This document shows, piece after piece, positions 22,289 to 29,317 of a stretch of DNA of 29,317 bases (position 1 is the first letter of the stretch; each line of letters begins with the position of its first letter). The stretch covers positions 1-29,317 of the forward strand of contig HF993342.1 of NCBI GenBank assembly GCA_000433875.1, read 5' to 3'. Below the pieces are notes generated by a model. The model made no database searches, was not told the origin of the DNA, and worked only from the letters and a program-made list of their open reading frames with translations. This stretch comes from Firmicutes bacterium CAG:884 (lineage in GTDB: Bacteria > Bacillota_I > Bacilli_A > RF39 > UBA660). A program made the position numbers and the translations under genes.

Positions 22289-23062
22289 ATGCTTGAAAAA
22301 TTAAATGAATTATATAATTTAAATATAACTAAAATCATCAAAAATAAAGAATCAACAATAGGTAATGTATATAATATATATACTAAAACAACTAAATATA
22401 TAATGAAAATATATGATAGTAAAAAACACACGCTATCAATGATTAACGTTCATTCATTTTTAAATCAAAATAATATGAATGTTCCTAAAATAATATTAAA
22501 CAAAAATAATAAAGGATACGTAATAATAAACAAAAAATATTATGTAATCTATTCATACCTTGAAGGTAAATCATTAGGAAATATTTTCCAAGTAATTGAT
22601 AAAGAAACATCAATATTACTTGCCAAAAAACTAAAAGAATTCCACGACATAATCAAAGAAAATAAATACAATCTAGATGAAATACCATTTAAAAATGATA
22701 AAACATTCAAAAGAACATCAATTCTTCATTTTGACTTAACAAAATCAAATATATTCTATAATAATAAATGGCAAGATAAAATAGGATTTATAGACTTTGA
22801 TGATGCTAAATATGGACCAAGTATATATGATGTTGCAATCTTAATAAGTCTATTATTTATATCTAAAAAATACGGAATAAATAAAGAAGGAATAGAAACA
22901 TTTATAAATACATACTACGAAGACGAAACAATAAAGAATGAAGAAGTACCATATCTAAAAGAATGCGCAATTAAATGGCTTGACTATACAATAAAAACCA
23001 ACAATTTTGACGCATCAATCAAAGAAAGCTTTGAAATCAAAAAACAATTATTAGAACAATAA
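22289..23062 (+). CDS. APH-like small-molecule phosphotransferase
   Basis: A 257-residue kinase-like protein of the aminoglycoside/choline/homoserine phosphotransferase superfamily. The catalytic loop is HFDLTKSN (HxDxxxxN), the metal-binding Asp is in FIDFDDAKYGP, and an N-terminal beta-rich lobe carries KYIMKIYD. The substrate is unknown; the neighbours (DAHP synthase upstream, a terminator downstream) do not define it. It starts 10 bases after the aroF stop with GGAGAAAGT as ribosome binding site. Confidence 0.82.
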   Translation: MLEKLNELYNLNITKIIKNKESTIGNVYNIYTKTTKYIMKIYDSKKHTLSMINVHSFLNQNNMNVPKIILNKNNKGYVIINKKYYVIYSYLEGKSLGNIFQVIDKETSILLAKKLKEFHDIIKENKYNLDEIPFKNDKTFKRTSILHFDLTKSNIFYNNKWQDKIGFIDFDDAKYGPSIYDVAILISLLFISKKYGINKEGIETFINTYYEDETIKNEEVPYLKECAIKWLDYTIKTNNFDASIKESFEIKKQLLEQ

Positions 23063-23083
23063 GGACTATTTTGTCCTTTTTTT
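23061..23083 (+). terminator. Terminator after the phosphotransferase gene
   Basis: AAGGAC-TATTTT-GTCCTT followed by seven further T/TC bases; the stem starts within the stop codon. Confidence 0.85.
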
Positions 23084-23107
23084 CATATATTGAAATAGGT
23101 GATAAGG

Positions 23108-24175
23108 TTGAAAAAAATATTAATTATATTATTATTAATACCATTAAGTATAAAAGCCTACGAAACAAGCGCAACATCAGCTATATTGATGGAACAATCA
23201 ACAGGCAAAATAATATATGCAAAAGAAATTCATAAACAAAGAAGTATAGCGTCAATATCTAAAATAATGACAGCACTACTAGCGATAGAATCAGATAAAT
23301 TATATGATGAAGTAACAGTCACAAACGTCGTAAATAAAGCATATGGATCAGGTATTTATATAAAACCAGGTGAACAATTAAAATTAATCGATTTAGTATA
23401 TGGTCTAATGCTCCGAAGTGGTAATGATGCTGCCTTGCAAATTGCAAATGTAATAGAAAAAGATGAAAAAGCCTTTGTTGAATTAATGAATAAAAAAGCC
23501 AAAGAAATCGGAATGAAAAACACCATATTCAATAATTCATCAGGACTCGAAGAAAACGGCGGAAATATTTCAACAGCATATGATATGGCTTTATTAACAA
23601 GCTATGCAATGAAAAATGAAACATATAGAATGATAACTGGAACAAGAAAATATACATTAAAAACCAATATGAATAACTATTTTTGGATTAATAAAAATAA
23701 ATTATTAACACTTTATAAATATACAACCGGAGGTAAAACAGGCTTTACCGAAATCGCGAAAAGAACCTTAGTAACAACAGCAAGTAAAGATGATTTGAAC
23801 CTTGTTATTGTAACTCTAAATGATGGAAATGATTTTTTAGATCATCAAAATCTTTATAAAGAAGCCTATGAAAATTATAAAAATTACGAAATAGTAAAAG
23901 AAGGACCATTTGAAATATATGGTGAAAATTACTATAATGCACCATTTTATATTAAAGAAAGTTTTAATTATCCTTTAACAAATATCGAAAAAAATAACAT
24001 TATAATTAAAATTAATTTATTAGAAAAAGAAAACTATGAAGATAATGAAGTAATAGGAAATATGGTCATAAAATTAAAAGATAAAGAATTAAAAAAAATA
24101 GATATATTTATTAAAAAAGAAATAAAAAAGTCATTATTTCAAAAAATCAAAGAATGGATTTCTAAACTATGGTAA
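23108..24175 (+). CDS. dacB: D-alanyl-D-alanine carboxypeptidase, S11 family
   Basis: Penicillin-binding protein that trims the terminal D-Ala from peptidoglycan peptides. Residues 1-17 (MKKILIILLLIPLSIKA) form a signal peptide. The active-site motifs are SISK (49-52), RSGN and GGKTGFT. A C-terminal beta domain and a basic helix (FQKIKEWISKLW) suggest membrane-surface association. The TTG at 23108 is chosen: AGGTGAT lies five bases upstream and the signal peptide then starts correctly, while the GTG at 23099 is part of that site. The order before spmA-spmB mirrors Bacillus subtilis dacB-spmA-spmB. Confidence 0.9.
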   Translation: MKKILIILLLIPLSIKAYETSATSAILMEQSTGKIIYAKEIHKQRSIASISKIMTALLAIESDKLYDEVTVTNVVNKAYGSGIYIKPGEQLKLIDLVYGLMLRSGNDAALQIANVIEKDEKAFVELMNKKAKEIGMKNTIFNNSSGLEENGGNISTAYDMALLTSYAMKNETYRMITGTRKYTLKTNMNNYFWINKNKLLTLYKYTTGGKTGFTEIAKRTLVTTASKDDLNLVIVTLNDGNDFLDHQNLYKEAYENYKNYEIVKEGPFEIYGENYYNAPFYIKESFNYPLTNIEKNNIIIKINLLEKENYEDNEVIGNMVIKLKDKELKKIDIFIKKEIKKSLFQKIKEWISKLW

Positions 24176-24741
24176 AACTAATCTGGTTTAATTTAATATT
24201 CATAGGAATAGTATTTTCTATATTAACAGGAAATAATATAACTGAAACAATTATTAAAGTACCAAATGAAGCCTTAAGTATATGCCTTCAAATATTCCCC
24301 AATATAGCGCTTTGGCTTGGAATAATGAAAATAGCAGAAAATGCGGGTTTAATAGATAAACTAGCAAAAATAACATCCAAAATAATAAGGCCATTATTTA
24401 AAGAAATACCCGAAAATCATAAATCATTAGGATATATTTCAAGTAATATTGTTATAAATATGCTAGGAGTAGGTAATGTTGCAACCCCAATAGGCTTAAA
24501 AGCAATGAAATCACTACAAGAATTAAATAATACTGACAGAGCTTCTAAATCAATGATAACATTTCTAGTAATGAATACTTCTGGATTAACACTTTTTCCA
24601 ACAACAATACTCGCGCTTAGAACACTCTATAATTCAAATAATCCATCTAAAGTAATATTACCCTGTATTCTTGTAACTTTTTTATCAACAATTATAAGCT
24701 TAATAATTGATTACATATTTAGGAAATTAACAAATGACTAG
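24169..24741 (+). CDS. spmA: Spore maturation protein A family (Gate domain)
   Basis: A 190-residue integral membrane protein of the nucleoside-recognition/Gate family with the SpmA features GVGNVATPIGLKAMKSLQ and FLVMNTSGLTLFPTTILALR. In B. subtilis SpmA and SpmB affect spore core dehydration, but spmAB are also found in non-sporulating bacteria, where the role is open. It overlaps dacB by 7 bases and spmB by 8, so expression is coupled. Confidence 0.92.
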   Translation: MVKLIWFNLIFIGIVFSILTGNNITETIIKVPNEALSICLQIFPNIALWLGIMKIAENAGLIDKLAKITSKIIRPLFKEIPENHKSLGYISSNIVINMLGVGNVATPIGLKAMKSLQELNNTDRASKSMITFLVMNTSGLTLFPTTILALRTLYNSNNPSKVILPCILVTFLSTIISLIIDYIFRKLTND

Positions 24742-25207
24742 AATAATATTACCACTATTTGTTTTATTAATTCTAATTTATTCCTATAAAAAAACAAATA
24801 TTTATGAAGACTTTATAGAAGGCGTAAAAGAATCATTTTCGATGATACTTGAAATATTCCCATCACTCCTAGCAATGCTATTTGCTGTAAGTATATTTAC
24901 AAATAGTAAAATTCTTGAAATTTTTTCTAAAAATGCAAGTATAATTACAATGATTATATTAAGGCCTCTATCAGGAAATGCTGCACTAAGTACCTTAATC
25001 TCAATATATAAAACATTTGGTCCTGATCATTTCTTATCATTCTTTGCATCACTAATAGAAGCAACAAGCGATACAACATTTTATGTATTAACACTATATT
25101 TTGGCATTATAAAAATAAAAAAAACCCGCTATGCACCAATTGTATGCATAATCGCGGATTCTATATCAATTATAATTGCTTATATAATTGCTTCAATATT
25201 CTATTAA
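24734..25207 (+). CDS. spmB: Spore maturation protein B family (Gate domain)
   Basis: A 157-residue membrane protein, partner of SpmA, with LRPLSGNAALSTLISIYKTFGPD and LIEATSDTTFYVLTLYFG, which are typical of SpmB. It ends in IIASIFY and shares the four bases TTAA with the stop of the convergent ferredoxin gene. The end of its coding sequence also contains what looks like the terminator of that ferredoxin on the other strand. Confidence 0.92.
   Translation: MTRIILPLFVLLILIYSYKKTNIYEDFIEGVKESFSMILEIFPSLLAMLFAVSIFTNSKILEIFSKNASIITMIILRPLSGNAALSTLISIYKTFGPDHFLSFFASLIEATSDTTFYVLTLYFGIIKIKKTRYAPIVCIIADSISIIIAYIIASIFY
25117..25157 (-). terminator. Minus-strand terminator of ferredoxin, inside spmB
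   Basis: Read on the minus strand: CCGC, bulge, TATGCA arm, loop, TGCATA arm, GCGGG, then eight T (25124-25117). It lies ~45 bases after the ferredoxin stop. No T-run follows on the plus strand, so it serves only the minus strand. Confidence 0.6.
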
Positions 25208-25398
25208 GATTCATCAACAATGCTAATTGCATCAACAGGACATCCCTCTAAAGCATCCATAGCATCTTCTTTTAAATCTTCTGGAATCTCATCAACAATT
25301 ACTTCAGCATAATTATCCTCAAAACCAAAAACTTTATCACATGTACCAACACAAGCACCACAACCAATGCAAGCATTTTTATCAACTGTCATTTTCAT
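25204..25398 (-). CDS. Small single-cluster [4Fe-4S] ferredoxin
   Basis: A 64-residue ferredoxin. Cys11, Cys14 and Cys17 (CIGCGAC) and Cys53 (EGCPVDAI) match the four cluster ligands of Bacillus-type [4Fe-4S] ferredoxins; Cys21 is in the position left from a second-cluster motif and is probably not a ligand. The remaining surface is highly acidic, as expected for an electron carrier. The first ATG has GGAGGTAATTT upstream. Promoter TTGCTT-17-TATAAT (25445-25417, minus strand). Confidence 0.93.
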   Translation of the reverse strand: MKMTVDKNACIGCGACVGTCDKVFGFEDNYAEVIVDEIPEDLKEDAMDALEGCPVDAISIVDES

Positions 25399-25416
25399 AA
25401 ATTACCTCCAAAAAAA

Positions 25417-25445
25417 ATTATAAACAAAAAAAACATAAAAAGCAA
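25417..25445 (-). promoter_or_regulatory. Ferredoxin promoter
   Basis: Minus-strand TTGCTT (25445-25440), 17-bp spacer, TATAAT (25422-25417), about 20 bases before the start codon. Confidence 0.65.
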
Positions 25446-25453
25446 GTATACTA

Positions 25454-25482
25454 TTTCAAAAAAACAAAAAATGTGATATTAT
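25454..25482 (+). promoter_or_regulatory. Promoter of the tail-anchored protein gene
   Basis: TTTCAA (25454-25459), 17-bp spacer ending in TGA, TATTAT (25477-25482). The transcript would begin near 25489, just before the ribosome binding site. Confidence 0.55.
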
Positions 25483-25499
25483 TATATTAGGGTGAGGTT

Positions 25500-26150
25500 A
25501 TGGCTAGTAGGATGGATAGATATGGAAGTACTGAAGGTACTTCTAGAACTCAAAGAAATAGAAGTCTTTATGATACACTATATGATAGTCGTGAATATTC
25601 TATAAAAACAAATGAAAGAACATTAACAGGAACAAATGAATTAAATCTAGAAGCAATAAAAAGTATGATTGCCGAAGAAAAAAAATATGAAAAGAAAATA
25701 AGCCCTGTACCTAAAGAAATTGTTGATGACCACGAAGAAGAAAAAGCATATGACATCAATGAAGTATTAATGCAAGCAAGAAATAATTATAAAGAAGATA
25801 ATTTAAAAAGAAGTCTTAAACAAAATCCATATGAAATAAGAGAAAATATTGAAAAACTAAAAGAGGAAGAAGAAAAACCGGAAGTAATAGATGATATGTT
25901 CGGTGATTTAATGGCAACAAAGACCTTAAAAGATGGATCAATTAAAGAGATGATTGAAAAAGAAAAAGAAGACTTTGAAGAAACAACAAGAGCAACAATG
26001 AACTTAGGCCTTGTTGATAAAGATTTTGAAGAATTAAAAGATATGCATAATAGTATTAAAAAGAATAATATAATTTTAAAAATATTCTTGGGTATATTAA
26101 TTTTACTTGCACTTTTAGTAACTGCTTATGCCATATATAAAATAATATGA
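25500..26150 (+). CDS. Unrecognised tail-anchored, charged coiled-coil protein
   Basis: Not recognised. The 216 residues begin with an Arg/Ser/Tyr-rich polar stretch (MASRMDRYGSTEGTSRTQRN), continue through a long Glu/Lys-rich helical region (~50-185) and end in one hydrophobic segment (~193-216, IILKIFLGILILLALLVTAYAIYKII without a tail). This is a cytosolic protein anchored by its C-terminus. There are no Cys residues, no enzyme motifs and no signal peptide. GGTGAGG precedes the ATG. It has its own promoter and a perfect terminator. Topology and composition recall membrane-tethered division or scaffold proteins, but that is only analogy. Confidence 0.7.
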   Translation: MASRMDRYGSTEGTSRTQRNRSLYDTLYDSREYSIKTNERTLTGTNELNLEAIKSMIAEEKKYEKKISPVPKEIVDDHEEEKAYDINEVLMQARNNYKEDNLKRSLKQNPYEIRENIEKLKEEEEKPEVIDDMFGDLMATKTLKDGSIKEMIEKEKEDFEETTRATMNLGLVDKDFEELKDMHNSIKKNNIILKIFLGILILLALLVTAYAIYKII

Positions 26151-26170
26151 TGAGTTTTCTCATCATTTTT
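26147..26170 (+). terminator. Terminator overlapping the stop of the tail-anchored gene
   Basis: ATGATGAG-TTTT-CTCATCAT with four more T; the TGA stop is inside the left arm. The extended -10 of the next gene starts at its last base. Confidence 0.85.
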
Positions 26171-26178
26171 GGTATAAT
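26170..26178 (+). promoter_or_regulatory. Extended -10 promoter of the rRNA methyltransferase gene
   Basis: TGGTATAAT at 26170-26178, directly abutting the preceding terminator; no good -35 because that area is the hairpin. Confidence 0.6.
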
Positions 26179-26195
26179 ATAAACGAGGGATAATT

Positions 26196-27380
26196 ATGAA
26201 GTTAATAATAGAAGGTTTAGATCATCAAGGAAGAGGAATATCTAAACAAAACGAAAAAGTATATTTTATAGAAAATGCTTTACCGAATGAAGAAGTAGAA
26301 GTTGAAATAATAAAAGAAAAGAAAAATATTGCTGAAGGAAAAGTAATAAAATATTACAAAAAAAATGATTCATTAAGAGAAGAACCACTATGTCCATATT
26401 ATGGAATATGTGGAGGTTGTGATATAATGCATATCAAAAACCAAAATAAATATAAACAAGATAAAATAAATAACATTATAAATAAATATGCAAACTCTAA
26501 TATAAAAGTAGAAGAAGTTGTAGAATTAAATAAATATAACTATCGCAACAAAATAACTTTACAAGTAAAAAATAATAAATTAGGGCTTTATAAAAAAGGA
26601 AGTAATGATATTGTTGAAATAAATGAATGTTTATTGGTAAAAGAAAAAATTAATGAAATAATAAAATTAATAAAAGAAAATCAAAAATTAGATAATATAA
26701 ATCAAATTATAATAAAAAGTATGGAAGAAACAATGGTAACATTCATAACAAATAAAGATATTAACATAAATGTTGATTATTTAAAAAAGAAAGTAGAAAG
26801 TATATATATAAATGATAAATTAGTTTATGGGAAAAATAAAATAATTGCGCAAATGGACAAATATAAGTTTTTAGTATCAAGTAATTCCTTTTTTCAAGTA
26901 AACACACCTGTTGCAACAGCAATGTATAAATATATAGATAGTCTTATACCAAAGACAAATGTAATCTTTGATTTATATTGTGGAACAGGAACAATTGGTA
27001 TATTTGTAAGCAATAAAGCAGATAAAGTAGTTGGACTAGAAATAAATAAAGATGCAATAAAAGATGCAAATGAAAATAAAAAAATAAATAATTTAAATAA
27101 CATTGATTTTTATGAAGCAAATGCATCAAATATAAAACAAAAAACTAATTTAAAACCAGATGTAATTATAGTAGATCCACCAAGAAGTGGATTAGATGAT
27201 AAAATGATAGAAGATATTAAAAACTTAAAACCGAATAAATTAATATATGTATCTTGTGATCCAATGACATTAGCGCGTGATTTAAAAAAATTAGATTATA
27301 ACATTATAAGCATAAAAGGATTCAATATGTTTCCAAATACATATCATATTGAAAGTGTAAGTGTCTTAAAAATAAAGTAG
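26196..27380 (+). CDS. rlmD: 23S rRNA (uracil-C5)-methyltransferase, RlmD/RlmCD type
   Basis: SAM-dependent m5U methyltransferase of 23S rRNA. The 394 residues have an N-terminal TRAM domain (to ~55), a [4Fe-4S] site with Cys66, Cys72 and Cys75 plus a later Cys in NECLLVKEK, the FFQVNT segment, the SAM motif DLYCGTGTIG, IVDPPRSGLDD, and the catalytic Cys in YVSCDPMTLARDL. Whether it modifies one or two uridines (RlmD versus RlmCD) cannot be told. It stands alone with GAGGGA before the ATG. No terminator hairpin follows. Confidence 0.9.
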   Translation: MKLIIEGLDHQGRGISKQNEKVYFIENALPNEEVEVEIIKEKKNIAEGKVIKYYKKNDSLREEPLCPYYGICGGCDIMHIKNQNKYKQDKINNIINKYANSNIKVEEVVELNKYNYRNKITLQVKNNKLGLYKKGSNDIVEINECLLVKEKINEIIKLIKENQKLDNINQIIIKSMEETMVTFITNKDININVDYLKKKVESIYINDKLVYGKNKIIAQMDKYKFLVSSNSFFQVNTPVATAMYKYIDSLIPKTNVIFDLYCGTGTIGIFVSNKADKVVGLEINKDAIKDANENKKINNLNNIDFYEANASNIKQKTNLKPDVIIVDPPRSGLDDKMIEDIKNLKPNKLIYVSCDPMTLARDLKKLDYNIISIKGFNMFPNTYHIESVSVLKIK

Positions 27381-27409
27381 TTTTACATAAACAAGTAATA
27401 AAAACTTAA

Positions 27410-27706
27410 AAAGATTATTTATGGAAAATAAATCATTTAGAAAATATTATTAGTATACAAGAAAGTATAAAACGAAAACCAATAAAAATTGATGATTTAC
27501 TTAAATATCTAGACAATAATTATTATGAAGATAATGATTCAAAAAGAAAGTTTAAAAAATATCTTGCAAATAAAGGTATACAAAATGAAAAAATAGAAGA
27601 AATTATTTTAATTATTTCAAAAATGTATAGATTAAGTAATATGTTTATCAGCACTACATTTAATATGTTAGAAAATTATGGGTTAGAAATAATGAAATTA
27701 ATATAA
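27410..27706 (+). pseudogene. Start-less ORF remnant, 98 codons
   Basis: An open frame from just after a TAA (27407) to a TAA (27704-27706) with a protein-like composition (RKPIKIDDLLKYLDNNYYED ... MYRLSNMFISTTFNMLENYG) but no ATG, GTG or TTG in its first two thirds and no ribosome binding site. It is probably the C-terminal remnant of a decayed gene; the family was not recognised. A perfect terminator lies 82 bases downstream, as expected for a former gene end. Confidence 0.5.
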
Positions 27707-27787
27707 GAGAATTATACCAGAAATATTATTAATAGTATTCACTCTAATAACTATTAAAAAATGTAATACTAAAATTACATAATCAGC

Positions 27788-27813
27788 AATACACAAATTA
27801 TTGTGTATTTTTT
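27788..27813 (+). terminator. Orphan terminator after the ORF remnant
   Basis: Nine-bp perfect stem AATACACAA-ATTA-TTGTGTATT followed by a T-run. No intact gene ends nearby on this strand. Confidence 0.8.
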
Positions 27814-27894
27814 AAATACTTAACCAATTGTTTTATTAATAACTAACTAAAAACACTATACCTTAAATAAAAAAAGTAGTATAATTAAAATATA

Positions 27895-28178
27895 ATGGTG
27901 AAGAAAAATAATAATAGATATAATAATTCTAATATTAAATTATAAAATTATTTAAAAAACGGCAAAAAAAAGATATTTTATTACTAAATACAATAATGTA
28001 TATTTACATATCATTTGTTTTATACATTAAACTAATGTCAGTAGTAACTATCGCAAGATCATCTGATATAACCGATTTAATAACCAATACAGTATGCGGT
28101 ACAATAGACTACATATTTTATCTAATCTTTAAACCATTAATAAATAAAACATTAAAATCATTAAGGAGTAATACATGA
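27895..28178 (+). pseudogene. Small membrane protein gene, possibly frame-broken at its 5' end
   Basis: An ATG at 27895 opens MVKKNNNRYNNSNIKL then stops; the next frame is open from 27939 to 28178 and reads as a basic stretch, a hydrophobic segment (MYIYISFVLYIKL, ATG at 27996) and a second one (TIDYIFYLIFKPLI). A one-base slip near 27937-27945 would join the two. The stop overlaps the PAP2 start (ATGA), as with true operon neighbours here. The alternative is an intact 60-residue protein from 27996, but that ATG has no ribosome binding site. TATAAT at 27880-27885 could be the -10. Function unknown. Confidence 0.4.
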
Positions 28179-28837
28179 AAAAAAGAAATATAATAACAAG
28201 CATAACTTTATTAATATTATCGGTAGTGTTTACACTATTAGTTAAAAATATTGATGTAAAGGCAATCGGCCCAAATGAAAGTCTAGTAGGCTTCGCTGAT
28301 ATAAATAAATTATTCCATAACCTAATAGGATCAAATATGGCAATATATAAAATAACTGAAATAATAGGTTTAATTCCATTATTAATCGCATTTATATATG
28401 TAATAATTGGAATAAAACAATTAATTACAAGAAAAAGCCTATTAAAAGTAGATAAAGAAATATATTTATTAGGTCTGTTTTATATATTAGTTCTTGGTGT
28501 ATATATTTTCTTTGAAAAAGTTGTAATCAACTATCGACCAGTATTAATAGATAACATTCTTGAACCTTCATATCCATCATCTCATACATTAATGAGTATA
28601 TGTATATGTATAAGTTCAATAATGATAAATAAGAAATTATTTAGAAACAATTTAGCAGATATCGAAAATATCATATCAATAATAGTAATGGTATTAATAA
28701 TTGTTGGAAGAATAATATCAGGAGTTCACTGGTTTACAGATATATTAGGCGGAATAATAATATCAAGTACATTAGTTGTATTATTCTATACAATCTTAAG
28801 TAGTATTAAACCAAGAATAGAAAAAATCGAATTTTAA
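28175..28837 (+). CDS. PAP2-family membrane phosphatase
   Basis: A 220-residue membrane protein with about six hydrophobic segments and the three PAP2 motifs: KVVINYRP, PSSHT, and RIISGVHWFTD with both the catalytic His and the following Asp. Relatives dephosphorylate phosphatidic acid, undecaprenyl pyrophosphate or similar lipid phosphates; the active site would face the outer leaflet. AAGGAG precedes the ATG, which overlaps the upstream small ORF. A DJ-1/PfpI gene follows after 9 bases. Confidence 0.9.
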   Translation: MKKRNIITSITLLILSVVFTLLVKNIDVKAIGPNESLVGFADINKLFHNLIGSNMAIYKITEIIGLIPLLIAFIYVIIGIKQLITRKSLLKVDKEIYLLGLFYILVLGVYIFFEKVVINYRPVLIDNILEPSYPSSHTLMSICICISSIMINKKLFRNNLADIENIISIIVMVLIIVGRIISGVHWFTDILGGIIISSTLVVLFYTILSSIKPRIEKIEF

Positions 28838-28846
28838 AGGAGACAT

Positions 28847-29317
28847 ATGAAAGTATTAATATATATTGAAACAAATTATGCGGACAATGAAATCTGCTTT
28901 ATAGGAAGAAATATAAGAGAAAAATATGAAGTAAAAACAGTATCAAAAACAAATGATATGGTAATATCAAGAAGCTGCCTAAAAGTATTACCAGACTATG
29001 GTATAGATGATGTAATTAATGATATATCAGATTATACAATGCTTATATTATGTGGTGGATCTTTTTGGAGACAAAATAAATTTCGAAATGAAAAATTAAA
29101 AGAATTAATAGATCTATTTATTAAAAATAATAAAAAGGTAAGTGCCATATGTGATGCATCAACCTTTTTAATCTACAATAACTATTTAAATAATATATAT
29201 CATACAGGAAATGGTTTAGAATACATAAAAGATGTATGCCCAAATTATAAAGATGAAAAATATTATGTTAAAAAAGAATGTGTAAACGATCAAAACTTTA
29301 TAACAGCAAACGGAAGA
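28847..29317 (+). CDS. DJ-1/PfpI-family protein (3' partial)
   Basis: The gene is open to the window end; 157 codons are visible. The start MKVLIYIETNYADNE, the motif TMLILCGGSFW and the nucleophile elbow AICDAS (Cys102), followed by YHTGNG, match the type 1 glutamine amidotransferase-like DJ-1/PfpI superfamily (YdeA/YraA-like members). Such proteins act as chaperones, glyoxalase- or deglycase-like enzymes, or proteases; the exact role is open. AAAGGAG precedes the ATG at 28847. It is co-transcribed with the PAP2 gene. Confidence 0.82.
   Translation, partial: MKVLIYIETNYADNEICFIGRNIREKYEVKTVSKTNDMVISRSCLKVLPDYGIDDVINDISDYTMLILCGGSFWRQNKFRNEKLKELIDLFIKNNKKVSAICDASTFLIYNNYLNNIYHTGNGLEYIKDVCPNYKDEKYYVKKECVNDQNFITANGR

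Noticed and set aside
1..29317. Mycoplasma genetic code (TGA as Trp)
   Set aside because: TGA ends pncA, nadE and rbfA, often within ATGA overlaps, and all conserved Trp residues seen are TGG.

Overview
The window is about 29.3 kb of very AT-rich chromosome with dense, mostly ATGA-coupled genes, Shine-Dalgarno starts and consensus sigma-A promoters, several with a TGn extended -10. TGA is used as a stop (pncA, nadE, rbfA) and Trp is TGG, so this is not the Mycoplasma code. A T-box leader, the nusA-infB cluster, a dacB-spmA-spmB set and a BspA-like surface protein together suggest an uncultured low-GC Bacillota of the Erysipelotrichia/RF39/Mollicutes-related gut type that has a peptidoglycan wall. 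That placement is inference.

Layout: 1-1.3 kb, 3' part of a BspA/DUF285 repeat surface protein. 1.35-4.8 kb, a complete nicotinamide-to-NAD salvage operon pncA-pncB-nadE-nadD behind a perfect promoter, ending in three 33-bp tandem repeats, the first of which encodes the C-terminus of NadD. 4.85-7.05 kb, a second operon with an AAA/DUF4143 ATPase and an NrtR-type Nudix-wHTH regulator, with a 19-bp palindrome over its -10 box. 7.1-7.8 kb, a Fic protein with Gln in place of the catalytic His, bracketed by two similar hairpin terminators. 7.8-9.4 kb (minus strand), a CPBP protease and a metallophosphoesterase.

9.4-14.4 kb is the rimP-nusA-(HNH-like)-rnpM-dCMP deaminase-infB-rbfA operon. It has a RimP reduced to its N-terminal domain, an HNH-like gene between nusA and rnpM, and a dCMP deaminase in front of infB. 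14.4-16.55 kb is a Tyr T-box leader that drives deoC and tyrS. It is followed by tRNA-His, whose sequence implies an A-1:U73 pair instead of the usual G-1:C73, and by a TraX-family protein (minus strand).

17.8-23.1 kb holds PspC, a YwaF/TMEM164-like protein, a Nudix hydrolase, mannose-1-phosphate guanylyltransferase, a DIP1984-family protein, a 233-bp structured non-coding stretch, a second Nudix hydrolase, a short DAHP synthase and an APH-like phosphotransferase. 23.1-25.2 kb is dacB-spmA-spmB, convergent with a small ferredoxin whose likely terminator lies inside spmB. 25.45-27.4 kb has an unrecognised tail-anchored protein and an RlmD-type rRNA methyltransferase. 27.4-28.2 kb is decayed sequence (a start-less ORF remnant and a possibly frame-broken membrane protein), followed by a PAP2 phosphatase and the beginning of a DJ-1/PfpI protein cut by the window end.
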